Source of the DNA: CAJBLF01 sp964430205
Lineage (GTDB): Bacteria; Patescibacteriota; Gracilibacteria; Absconditabacterales; Absconditicoccaceae
Reading direction: 5' to 3'
NCBI GenBank assembly: GCA_964430205.1
Contig: CAYSER010000022.1
Location: 1-13,814 of the forward strand
DNA length: 13,814 nucleotides
The position numbers and the translations under genes were made by a program. Every line of letters starts with the position of its first letter. The first letter of the stretch is position 1. This document shows, one piece after another, positions 7,649-13,814 of the stretch. The notes beneath the pieces were generated by a model that saw only the letters and a list, made by a program, of their open reading frames with translations, was not told the origin of the DNA and searched no databases.

Positions 7649-8482
7649 CTATTGCGCTATCGTAAGTATTCATTTCTTCATCTGAATCAAACCTTCCTGC
7701 TGAAGACCTTTTATGATCGACTTCACTTCTTTATGCGGGAATTCCTCTTGGACGTCCTTGATCTCTATCATTCACTTTTTCACGAGCTGTTTCATCGTCC
7801 ATCAGCGAACCTGTCTATCAGAACCTTCGAATCTCGATTGTTTGCTTAATGACCCTATCTTAGTCTTGCGAGCCGTAAGCAGTAATGCTCACTGGTCCAT
7901 GAGTGCATTGTGCCAGTCACGGGATCTGCCCGCAGGGATGGCCTTGAGTGCGAACTCTTCGAGCTCTTTTGTGCTTATAGTCTCCGGTAACTTAAAGAGA
8001 AAGATCAGCACTCTTCTGATGTTGGTATCGATGACAGGAACAGGTAGATTCCGTGCAAATGCCATAATAGCAGCTGATGTATAGGGACCGATGCCTGGTA
8101 ATCTCTGAAGTTCCGCCCTCAGCACAGAAAGATCAGCTACTCAATGTTGCGTGTTGGATGTTGAATGTTGAAGGATACGACTCTTTTGGATGATGATGAT
8201 TTTTGCGCATTCTTGCAATCTGAGCGCTCTGGAGTTAAATCCAAGTCCTGATCGATGGCGTAAGAGTTCTGCTTTTGATGCTTTAGCTAATGACGCATAA
8301 TCAGGGAAATCGTTCATCCATTGGTAGAAATACGGAATTACCCTCTCTACTTGTGTCTGCTGTAGCATCACTTCCGAAACGTGGATAGCATACGGGTCAG
8401 TAGTCTGCCTTCGAGGAAGATCTCTCCCATTTTTGTCATATCGGCTCAATATGTTGGATTGGATGGATTGCATGTCTTTCAT
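7649..8482 (-). CDS. mutY: A/G-specific adenine glycosylase MutY, lacking the Fe-S cysteines
   Basis: The 277-residue product removes adenine mispaired with 8-oxoguanine. It has catalytic Glu37 (SEVMLQQTQV), the helix-hairpin-helix LPGIGPY (128-134), and Asp152 in VIDTNIRRV. After NALMDQGALL the usual four-cysteine [4Fe-4S] loop is absent and SRFEGSDRQVRG follows, as in clusterless members. No NUDIX-like C-terminal domain is present; a short winged-helix-like tail (about 230-277) takes its place. Residues 24 (LP-x-RQ), 77 (H-x-SGLG) and 144 (FA-x-N) are CGA, CGA and CGG at Trp or aromatic positions. Residues 105-113 are encoded by an inserted minisatellite-like repeat. The ribosome site is AAGGG, 6 bases before ATG 8482. 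It follows DUF1294 by 40 bases. Confidence 0.93.
8141..8172. repeat. Short tandem repeat of AACAT/CAACA units inside mutY
   Basis: The minus strand shows four imperfect CAACATT/CAACATC/CAACACG/CAACATT units. They lie in frame within mutY and encode QHSTSNTQH just before the helix-hairpin-helix region, in the loop where other MutY proteins are variable. A simple repeat appears to have spread into the coding sequence without breaking it. Confidence 0.7.
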
Positions 8483-8504
8483 AGATTACCCTTATAGGAT
8501 TGGA

Positions 8505-8529
8505 AGGTTAAAAGGTCGTAGGTTAAAAG
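8505..8529. repeat. Direct repeat AGGTTAAAAG x2
   Basis: AGGTTAAAAG occurs at 8505-8514 and again at 8520-8529, a period of 15. The second copy supplies the TAA stop of the DUF1294 gene on the minus strand. It is the third distinct low-complexity repeat at a gene junction or loop in this window. Confidence 0.65.
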
Positions 8530-8831
8530 AGATGCCGCATAAGCAAGACGGATATGACAATCCAGACAGCTACAATCAATCGGAATCTGATGAGAAAACT
8601 GCTTTTGATGGTCTTGTGGCGAAATGCTTGCATTCCCAATATTGCCCCTATCCACCCTCCAAGTCCTGTGAATCGCAAGAGATTGGCCTCTGATATCCTT
8701 CGCTGTTGGGCCTTTGCTTTGTACTTATCTATTCATCGCACGATGAAGGTGAGGAGATTGATGAGGATGAAATATCGAATGAGGATGGTTGTCCGAGTCA
8801 TGGGATATCTAAGAGATAAAGACATATCCAT
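8523..8831 (-). CDS. DUF1294 family membrane protein
   Basis: The 102-residue product matches DUF1294: a first helix (about 14-32), then GIDKYKAK, QQ-x-RISE, LLxFTGLGGWIGAILGM and the conserved FRHKT (70-74), and a last helix (about 83-100). It is an inner-membrane protein of unknown function. Gly33 before IDK is UGA. Seven codons are CGA/CGG; at QQ-x-RISE and RF-x-LIV the family has Trp, while the conserved Arg of FRHKT is CGC, so this gene alone argues strongly for CGA=Trp. Read as Arg, several charges would fall inside helices. I chose ATG 8831 because AAGGAG lies 10 bases upstream; ATGs at 8861, 8852, 8840 and 8825 are alternatives. It directly precedes mutY, probably in one transcript. 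Confidence 0.88.
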
Positions 8832-8841
8832 ATGTAGCATA

Positions 8842-8847
8842 CTCCTT
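8842..8847 (-). promoter_or_regulatory. Ribosome binding site of the DUF1294 gene
   Basis: AAGGAG on the minus strand, a near-perfect Shine-Dalgarno sequence, is rare in this window. It lies 10 bases before ATG 8831 and decides the start among five nearby in-frame ATGs. Confidence 0.6.
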
Positions 8848-8872
8848 AGCATTTTCAACATCAATTGGCTAC

Positions 8873-8897
8873 AAAAAAACCCTGCCTATCTGCAGGG
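8873..8897 (-). terminator. Intrinsic terminator of the anchored surface-protein operon
   Basis: On the minus strand CCCTGC-AGATAG-GCAGGG forms a perfect 6-bp GC-rich stem (8880-8897) followed by seven T. It lies 22 bases after the stop of the 252-residue gene and separates the surface operon from DUF1294-mutY. Confidence 0.9.
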
Positions 8898-8919
8898 TTC
8901 CCTTGTGTATCTCTTGTGC

Positions 8920-9678
8920 TTATTTGTTCTTGCTATGATGTTTTTCCTTTTTCTTCGTTGTCTGTGCGATACTTATGATGATCCATATAGCTAAAACACC
9001 TATAATAACCTCTAATATCCTATTCTTGTTGGTAGTGTATGCATCTTTTAGATCATCTCGTCGTCAAAGCGTATAGACACTTCAAGTTACGGTGATTTCT
9101 ATAGGTGCAACCTTACGGACAAGCAATCCAAACATCTCGCCTGTTTGTTTGGAATAGCTACCGGACAGATAATATGCTACGCATCCATAGACATTACTGG
9201 TCGCTGTAGCCGGAACCTTGATCTTGAAATGGGTAACGATATTGTTCCCTGAAGCGACCACGATCTTTTTGATCTTATCTGGCGCATATACCATATGTAG
9301 GAACTTATTATTGTCCATATTCTGATCACACGCTACGGCACCTCACTTATCTTTAGTTCATTCGCTGAATCCTATCGAGAATTCTTCATCTTCGGGAAGA
9401 TTGTTGATGAATACCATACAGATATCTTCCGATTTCCCTGGCTGCAAAGTCAATTTTCCGATCCTACTCAATTTGTCCGGCGTGAAACCATCGATACAGA
9501 AACGCATAGATGTTTTGTTGAGTTTATCGGCAACGCTCAGATCAATCGTTGGGCCAGCTATCATAGCATCCGTAATATCGGCATTGTTTTGCGGTATGCT
9601 ATTTTCAGCAGAAGCTCGTGAGGACATCGCTAGCAAAGAAAGCGCGACAAACAAAGAAATCATTAGCTTTTTGTGCAT
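8920..9678 (-). CDS. Secreted, C-terminally membrane-anchored surface protein (252 residues)
   Basis: The protein has a signal peptide (about 1-24, ending ASA-E), a beta-rich extracellular domain with cysteines in RFCID, DICMVF, VACDQ and VYGCVAY, and one transmembrane helix near residues 222-240 followed by a basic tail rich in Lys. Several UGA=Gly codons join two standard-code pieces and add the anchor. It is paralogous to the 335-residue protein upstream (RFC-x-D, PG-x4-C-x-x-F-x-N, CDQ, YGC, VRKV) and to the partial protein at 13277. Two adjacent CGA codons (9058-9063) just before the anchor would give GWWDDL, a Trp pair at the membrane face. It begins 31 bases after the upstream gene, with AGGA before the ATG. 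The domain plan recalls DUF916 proteins; function unproven. Confidence 0.85.
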
Positions 9679-9709
9679 ATTTCCTAGAGTATACTATATA
9701 AAAAGATTG

Positions 9710-10717
9710 TTATGCTTTCTGTACCACTACCTGTCTCTTTCTTGGTCTGACTATCAAAAGGATGATGACTATCAGCGCAATCAATGCAATAACGCTTGTC
9801 CGAGAAAATGCATAGATCATTCCGTTGACGCTTATGCTAGATCCTTTCTTGATAGACTCATCCATTCCGGATATGTCGAAATCAAAGAATGGCGTACCGG
9901 TCACCTTCATATTCACTGTAAATACTCCTTTGTATCCTGGTATTATACCGACATTGGCAACAAAATCTTTCTCCTCTCCTGGAGTAAGCTTTATCTCTTG
10001 GCTGGAGAACGATTTCTCGAATCCAAGGAAATTATATAATGTTCCGCTGATCTGTACCGTCTGCGTAATGTTTCACTCGTTCTTGATGTGTGTAGAGATG
10101 TCCAGATTACTGCCATCCTTTATCTCCGCCTTTATCTTGGAATTGGTGCTATAGAGTCCTCCTCCTATCGCTTTGAGCGTCAGTGCATTCTTAATCTCCC
10201 CAGGTTCTCCCACGAAGAGATTGAGCGGAAAGACCTTGCGCACCACTACGCTGAACATGCTTCCTTCTGATTTCTTCGCGCTAGCGCCTTCTACCGTATC
10301 GATGAAGCATCCGTATTGCATTCCCTTGATTCATAGCGGTACCTTGATCTTCACCTTCAGTGTCTTCTGTTCTCATGCTTCCAAGATCAGCGCACTGTCT
10401 CACGATTGCACGAAGAACTTACTGAATTTATTGTTCCGTGAGGAATCCTGGTCACATACCTGTGTTCATGCCTCATTGAGGAATCCATAGGAAAAACCAT
10501 ATAATACCTTCACTTTTTCATCAGCATTGTTTACAAAATTCACACACATTTCGTTGTCTTCGCCCGGTTTCACCGCAATCACCTTCTGATTGGCTAGGTA
10601 GATCTTATCGTTTACATCGTCGCAGAACCTGAATGATACAGAATCCAATGAGGCTGCGCTCGTCACCGCAATCAATCCCAATCCAACCATTAGCACTCCC
10701 AATACTCTTTTGTACAT
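9710..10717 (-). CDS. Secreted, C-terminally membrane-anchored surface protein (335 residues)
   Basis: The protein starts with a signal peptide (MYKRVLGVLMVGLGLIAVTSA), then a first beta domain (about 22-165) sharing the Cys pattern of its 252-residue paralogue, then a second Ig-like region (about 166-300, including a KLTPGEEKDF strand typical of such folds). It ends with a strong membrane helix (about 306-322, VIALIALIVIILLIV) and RPRKRQ. UGA=Gly joins three standard-code pieces into one frame ending in TAA. CGG occurs in SS-x-NNKF and right before the membrane helix, both plausible for Trp. The two-domain-plus-anchor plan is like DUF916/DUF3324 proteins that pair with WxL proteins on Gram-positive surfaces; this is analogy only. 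It opens the minus-strand operon and diverges from the small secreted-protein genes. Confidence 0.85.
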
Positions 10718-10977
10718 GCTTTTGTTTTTTAAAAAGTTAAAAACGTTTTGTACCTTTATTCACCTACGTAAAAAAAGCGTTATTTGTGAGTGACACTGTA
10801 TCTATCTCTCTGAGTGATACAAGCATTATTGTCGTATTTTTTATAGCTTTTTGGTATTTTCTCCTGTTTTTTTATCTCTTACTCTCTTTTTTTTTATCTA
10901 ATGAATTGACATTGATGTTTTGTATGATCATGTCCTTCGGTGTTGATGATGGTCGTTTTCATTTTCTCTTCAAAAAT

Positions 10978-11005
10978 TTGACAGAAAAAAAATTTTGCCT
11001 ATACT
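10978..11005 (+). promoter_or_regulatory. Strong sigma70-like promoter of the first small secreted-protein gene
   Basis: A perfect TTGACA (10978-10983), a 16-base spacer and TATACT (11000-11005) predict a transcript start near 11012 and a 5' leader of about 118 bases before ATG 11130. The leader carries the left arm of the flanking inverted repeat. Confidence 0.7.
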
Positions 11006-11056
11006 TGATCTACGCAAAAAGAAGGATCCGATCATTAACAGCACAACAAGATGGTA

Positions 11057-11074
11057 TATGATATAGTCTAGGAC
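11057..11074 (+). repeat. Left arm of an 18-bp inverted repeat flanking the 11130 gene
   Basis: TATGATATAGTCTAGGAC is the exact reverse complement of 11758-11775. It sits in the 5' leader, between promoter and start codon. Confidence 0.9.
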
Positions 11075-11129
11075 GGTCTTATTATCTTCACGGATAATGA
11101 GCATTTTATATTATTATCTTAGACGACAA

Positions 11130-11702
11130 ATGAAAAATTTGTTCAAAATCGGAGCTTTATCATTAGCTCTTATCGCTGCTGTATTCATGATGAATACAAA
11201 CGCTCAAACATCTCCTACAGCTCAATTGAATCTTAAGATCGCTGGAACTTCTGGTTACTGTACTTATGGTAGCCTCGTTGAATATGGTATCCATGCCTTC
11301 TCTTATACTGCTGTAAACTATGATACTGGATTCTTGACTACTGGTGGTGACGCTGCTCGGTATTGTGATGATACTGAAGGAAAATCTAACTGGAATGTCA
11401 CTCTCCAATCTAGCACTGTAGAACACGCCACTACTCCTGTCCGGAATATTACTCCAGATAGAGTATTCGTAAGCGACACTACTCCAACTATGGAAAACGG
11501 AAGCTGTACAGTAAACAGCGGATCATCTAACGGTGCTTTTGTACCATTGGATGAAGCAAAAACACTTTTCGGAAAGGTATCTGCTCTTGGTGAAGTCTGC
11601 AAAATCCAAACAGCCTCTGTTAATATCAGAGTTGCTGCAGTTGCTAGCCAAGCAGTCGGAACTTACTCTGGAACTTTGACACTTTCTATCCCATTGCCTT
11701 AA
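11130..11702 (+). CDS. Small secreted beta-rich surface protein 1 (190 residues), likely highly expressed
   Basis: The signal peptide MKNLFKIGALSLALIAAVFM...NAQ is followed by PTAQLNLKI, four cysteines (GYC, YCDD, SCTV, EVC), a D-x-EG-x3-W segment and a C-terminal GTYSGTLTLSIP strand. This layout is shared with the two following genes and resembles WxL-type beta domains, where a D-x-G...GW stretch and a GTYTATLTWTL end are usual. I chose ATG 11130 because it gives a normal signal peptide; ATG 11097 would add 11 poor residues. Unlike neighbours, none of its glycines is UGA (GGA and GGT dominate), and codons look selected, which with the consensus promoter suggests an abundant product. Two CGG codons occur. 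It is flanked by an 18-bp inverted repeat. The exact role is unknown. Confidence 0.88.
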   Translation: MKNLFKIGALSLALIAAVFMMNTNAQTSPTAQLNLKIAGTSGYCTYGSLVEYGIHAFSYTAVNYDTGFLTTGGDAARYCDDTEGKSNWNVTLQSSTVEHATTPVRNITPDRVFVSDTTPTMENGSCTVNSGSSNGAFVPLDEAKTLFGKVSALGEVCKIQTASVNIRVAAVASQAVGTYSGTLTLSIPLP

Positions 11703-11727
11703 TTCCAAAACATTTCAATACAATACT

Positions 11728-11767
11728 AGTCTAGACCACAAAACCCCCGTTTTGTATGTCCTAGACT
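11728..11767 (+). terminator. Nested hairpin after secreted-protein gene 1
   Basis: Outer arms AGTCTAG (11728-11734) and CTAGACT (11761-11767) enclose a perfect inner hairpin ACAAAAC-CCCC-GTTTTGT (11738-11755). A run of T follows at about 11788-11796. The right outer arm is shared with the 18-bp repeat that can instead pair with the 5' leader, so two alternative structures compete. Confidence 0.6.
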
Positions 11768-11775
11768 ATATCATA
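11758..11775 (-). repeat. Right arm of the 18-bp inverted repeat flanking the 11130 gene
   Basis: It is the exact reverse complement of 11057-11074 and lies in the 3' untranslated region, 55 bases after the stop codon. Confidence 0.9.
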
Positions 11776-11799
11776 CGTCATCATCTCTTTTTTTTTACT

Positions 11800-11826
11800 G
11801 AGCATTATCGATGCTCTATTTTTTTC
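11800..11826 (+). terminator. Second intrinsic terminator after secreted-protein gene 1
   Basis: GAGCAT-TATCG-ATGCTC (11800-11816) is a perfect 6-bp stem followed by TATTTTTTT. Together with the preceding hairpin it gives tandem terminators, fitting a strongly transcribed gene. Confidence 0.75.
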
Positions 11827-11943
11827 GTTTATGATGGTGCACACTCCTCTTTTGCTCTCACCCATAAGTCGTGTTGATTTTATGTGGTTTTTGTATACTT
11901 ATAACTATCTTTCACCTTTTACTCTGATCGTTTCGCACTCATC

Positions 11944-12507
11944 ATGACGTTTTGGAAGAACATGCTTTTGGGGAGCATCGTATGCATATGTCTTTGTTAT
12001 GGGTTAAACGGTATCTATGCCGCAAATCCCACTGCTCAGCTGAATCTGGAGATCAAGGGAAGCGGTATAAGACACGGGACCCCAAACAATGTGAATCTAG
12101 GGACTCCTACAACATCTTCCACTGATCAAGAGATCAGCGGGCCATTCGATGGATACTTCCGAGTCGAAGATCTGCAATGAGATATGACCGGTCATTATAC
12201 GACTATCCAGTGCGATGGCGTCTATGGATCTGCCGGGAATAGACTAACTTGAGTCTATCTTAAAGCGGGAACGGCCACTCCTGTCAGGCTCCTTTGAGTG
12301 ACCGGCAACGTCCACATCAACCCAGCACTTCAGGACTATGTAAGCATCATCACTCCGGTAACCTATCTCTATAAGCCTACCGATAGTGCGTATATCGGTT
12401 ATATCAACAAGTATTGAAATATCCCTCGGCTCAAGATCTTCATCCCCTGATGAACCCCTCCAGGCACCTATAGCGGGACTATCGTCTTCAGTCTGTATAC
12501 GTATTAA
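11944..12507 (+). CDS. Small secreted beta-rich surface protein 2 (187 residues)
   Basis: The signal peptide (MTFWKNMLLGSIVCICLCYG...IYAA) is followed by NPTAQLNLEIKGSG, nearly the same start as protein 1, then YF-x-VEDLQGDMTGHYTT and a C-terminal PGTYSGTIVFSLY. UGA=Gly codons (including EDLQ-G, YG, IPGG) extend it well beyond the 78-residue standard-code piece to a TAA. CGA in YF-x-VEDL is plausible for Trp; CGG in IP-x-LKIF is neutral. Unlike proteins 1 and 3 it lacks the four-cysteine pattern, keeping one cysteine in the mature part. It uses UGA freely, unlike gene 1. It has its own terminator, so it is probably a separate transcript; a promoter in 11830-11943 is not clear (TATACT near 11894 is possible). 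Confidence 0.86.
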
Positions 12508-12543
12508 TTTTCCCAGACCTATTACATCATAATTCATCGGATT

Positions 12544-12580
12544 AACAAGCGAAAGAGATCGTTTTGCTTGTTTTTTTTTG
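12544..12580 (+). terminator. Intrinsic terminator after secreted-protein gene 2
   Basis: AACAAGCGAAA (12544-12554) pairs with TTTTGCTTGTT (12562-12572), an 11-bp stem with one G-T pair and a 7-base loop, followed by a T tract to about 12579. Confidence 0.88.
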
Positions 12581-12658
12581 TTTTTGTCTCTCTCTCTGGG
12601 TATACTAATATTAATCAGCTCTACCTGATAGCTCGTCTTTACCATACCTGATATCGTC

Positions 12659-13213
12659 ATGTCCTATTCTCGCATATCTGTCTTTATCGTCACCGTGCTC
12701 TTGATGAGCGTGGGATTTTTGATGTTACAACAGACCAATGCGGATAATGCTATCCTGAGTCTATCTATCACCTGATGATCCATCACCTGCACTTCTGCTA
12801 CGGGTATCGATCTCTGAAGCATTTTATCTGATGGATCTCCTCATGTCTTATCGTGATCTGCGTGGATGGGATCTGATTTCTGATGTACCGATCTCAAAGG
12901 CGACGCAGAATGGCTATATTCCCTGTATTCTTCCAATATGAGCGGGAGCTATACGGGAACCATCCCCGCGAGCAACATCACGCTCATCACTAATTGAAAC
13001 ACCTTGGTAGAATCTGGATATTGTCCTTCCATAACGATATGATCATGATGAACTCTGAATACGACAAGGGTCCTGTTCCAGAAAACCAATGGGGCTTGAG
13101 AGATATGTGATTTCCATGCCAAACCTGATCAATTGGTCCTTTCCGTAGCAATCCCCTCGTATATCCCCATATGAACCTATACGTCTACTATCACCGTCAT
13201 CTTTCCCTCGTAA
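12659..13213 (+). CDS. Small secreted beta-rich surface protein 3 (184 residues)
   Basis: Many UGA codons (including doubled UGA-UGA pairs at SITGG and IGSGG) make this gene invisible to standard calling. Read as Gly it gives a signal peptide (about 1-29), four cysteines (ITC, FGC, GYC, EIC) spaced as in protein 1, TDLKGDAEWLYSL, and a C-terminal IGTYTSTITVIFPS strand. LFQKTNGAGEICDF aligns with LFGKVSALGEVCKI of protein 1, so they are paralogues. No CGA or CGG codons occur. ATG 12659 lies 80 bases after the terminator of gene 2, with a possible TATACT at 12601-12606 as part of its own promoter. It ends in TAA just before a bidirectional terminator shared with the convergent anchored-protein gene. 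Probably an exported surface component. Confidence 0.87.
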
Positions 13214-13227
13214 GCATTTAGAGAATC

Positions 13228-13263
13228 AAAAAAATAGCCCACATTCCTGTAGGCTATTTTTTC
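13228..13263. terminator. Bidirectional intrinsic terminator
   Basis: A-tract plus TAGCC (13228-13239) pairs with GGCTA plus T-tract (13252-13263), with an inner ACA/TGT and TTCC loop. A run on one side and T run on the other make it work for both the plus gene ending at 13213 and the minus gene ending at 13277. Confidence 0.88.
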
Positions 13264-13276
13264 TTTGGATGAAGAG

Positions 13277-13814
13277 TTATTTCTTGTGGGGTTGTTTGAT
13301 TTTCTTCGCATCTTTGAGAGAACGCCTGAGCGAATAGATCAGCACTACAACAAGCACTCATGCGAATATCTCAAGGATAACCATCTTATTGTCCAATCGG
13401 AATAGATTCATAGCATCAACAATTTGCCACTGATACACCGGTCATCCTATCGTAAGATAAAAGTGCAATGCTTTGGCGTTTACCACATAAAACAAGCCGC
13501 TATAATTATCGGGTTTCTTTTGATCTAGTTGATAGACCATGCACCCATACGTATGAGCATCTCAGGTCATGGTCTTGGGTACTGATATCCTGATATGTTT
13601 TATCACCTTTTCTCAAGGTGCTAATGAAAGATTGAAATATCATGATCATATCTTCGATAATAGACCGTAGAAGGTTCAAGAAGCATATTCATTACTGCAG
13701 TTGGGGATCCCGTTGGCCTGCAATATGCCCTGTGAGAATTGACTCAACACCTTCACTATCTTCCCTGATGAGGAAGTATTGAAAAAGACGATACAGACAT
13801 CTTTTGTTTGCCCT
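13277..13814 (-). CDS. Third membrane-anchored surface protein, N-terminus beyond window
   Basis: Reading UGA as Gly, 178 residues of the C-terminal part are visible, from the window edge to TAA. It aligns with the 252-residue protein: GQTKDVCIVFFN (PG-x4-C motif), NCSNE, SVPKTMTG...TYGCMVYQL, and a membrane helix MVILEIFAGVLVVVLIYSL followed by RRSLKDAKKIKQ. In an 18-position alignment ahead of the anchor, its CGA codon (LF-x-LDNK) faces a Tyr of the paralogue, fitting Trp. It converges on the small secreted-protein genes. So anchored proteins bracket the secreted genes on both sides. The start and signal peptide lie outside the window. It is probably a surface receptor or scaffold; this is inference. 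Confidence 0.85.

Larger units (their letters stand above)
10718..11129. other. AT-rich divergent intergenic region of 412 bases
   Basis: No gene is convincing here. It holds the start region of the minus-strand surface operon, a direct repeat TGAGTGA(C/T)AC at 10787-10796 and 10811-10820 (24 bases apart, possible regulator site), long T-rich tracts, a consensus-like plus-strand promoter at 10978-11005, and the left arm of an 18-bp inverted repeat at 11057-11074. A plus-strand open frame over 10786-11061 is Phe/Leu/Ser-rich translation of the T tracts and is not counted as a gene. Confidence 0.7.

Noticed and set aside
8433..8994. Overlapping plus-strand open frames of 86 and 146 codons
   Set aside because: They lie opposite DUF1294, the mutY start, a terminator and the anchor of the 252-residue protein, all supported by family motifs.
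10786..11061. Plus-strand 91-codon frame in the divergent intergenic region
   Set aside because: It is low-complexity Phe/Leu/Ser translation of T-rich DNA, runs through the strong promoter at 10978-11005, and has no ribosome site.
12244..12660. 138-codon minus-strand frame
   Set aside because: It is antisense to secreted-protein gene 2, spans its terminator, and has no recognisable content.
1..13814. CRISPR arrays, tRNA, rRNA, transposase genes
   Set aside because: No regularly spaced repeats, no cloverleaf-like sequence and no transposase motifs were seen by eye; a tRNA or covariance-model scan was not possible.

Overview
The window reads sensibly only with a changed genetic code. With the standard code almost every recognisable gene is broken by in-frame UGA. 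Reading UGA as glycine joins the pieces into intact families: dUTPase, methionine aminopeptidase, RuvC, MutY, a GIY-YIG protein, DUF1294, a K+ channel and a two-HKD phospholipase D protein. The clearest case is dUTPase motif 5 (GGFGSTG), where all four glycines are UGA. A second change is also visible: CGA and CGG fall where these families keep tryptophan or another aromatic residue, while conserved arginines use AGA, AGG, CGU or CGC. UGA=Gly (code 25) points to Absconditabacteria (SR1) or Gracilibacteria. Adding CGA/CGG=Trp points to Absconditabacterales, for which I recall this reassignment being reported. All translations below use both changes, so several genes are much longer than standard-code ORFs or are invisible to standard ORF calling.

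Layout. 1-957 (minus): an unrecognised protein cut by the window edge, preceded by a 73-residue protein. 1082-1546 (plus): a two-helix K+ channel. 1559-3385 (minus): dut, map and ruvC, a nucleotide and housekeeping block, with a 12-unit heptamer repeat between map and ruvC. 3396-3962 (minus): a secreted or lipoprotein gene that may be foreign; a terminator-like hairpin follows what looks like a UGA stop. 4021-5037 (minus): a membrane-anchored PLD-family protein, divergent from a 488-residue unknown protein (5101-6567, plus). 6554-8831 (minus): rsmI, a GIY-YIG gene bracketed by inverted REP-like palindromes, mutY without Fe-S cysteines, and DUF1294.

8920-13814 is a surface-protein locus. Two paralogous secreted proteins with C-terminal membrane anchors (252 and 335 residues) lie on the minus strand, and the end of a third enters from the right edge. 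Between them, on the plus strand, are three small secreted beta-rich proteins ending in a GTYSGT-like motif, each with its own terminator. The arrangement resembles the WxL / DUF916 surface systems of Firmicutes; that is a hypothesis. The first small protein gene has a strong promoter, avoids UGA, and is flanked by an 18-bp perfect inverted repeat.

I saw no tRNA, rRNA, CRISPR array or transposase.
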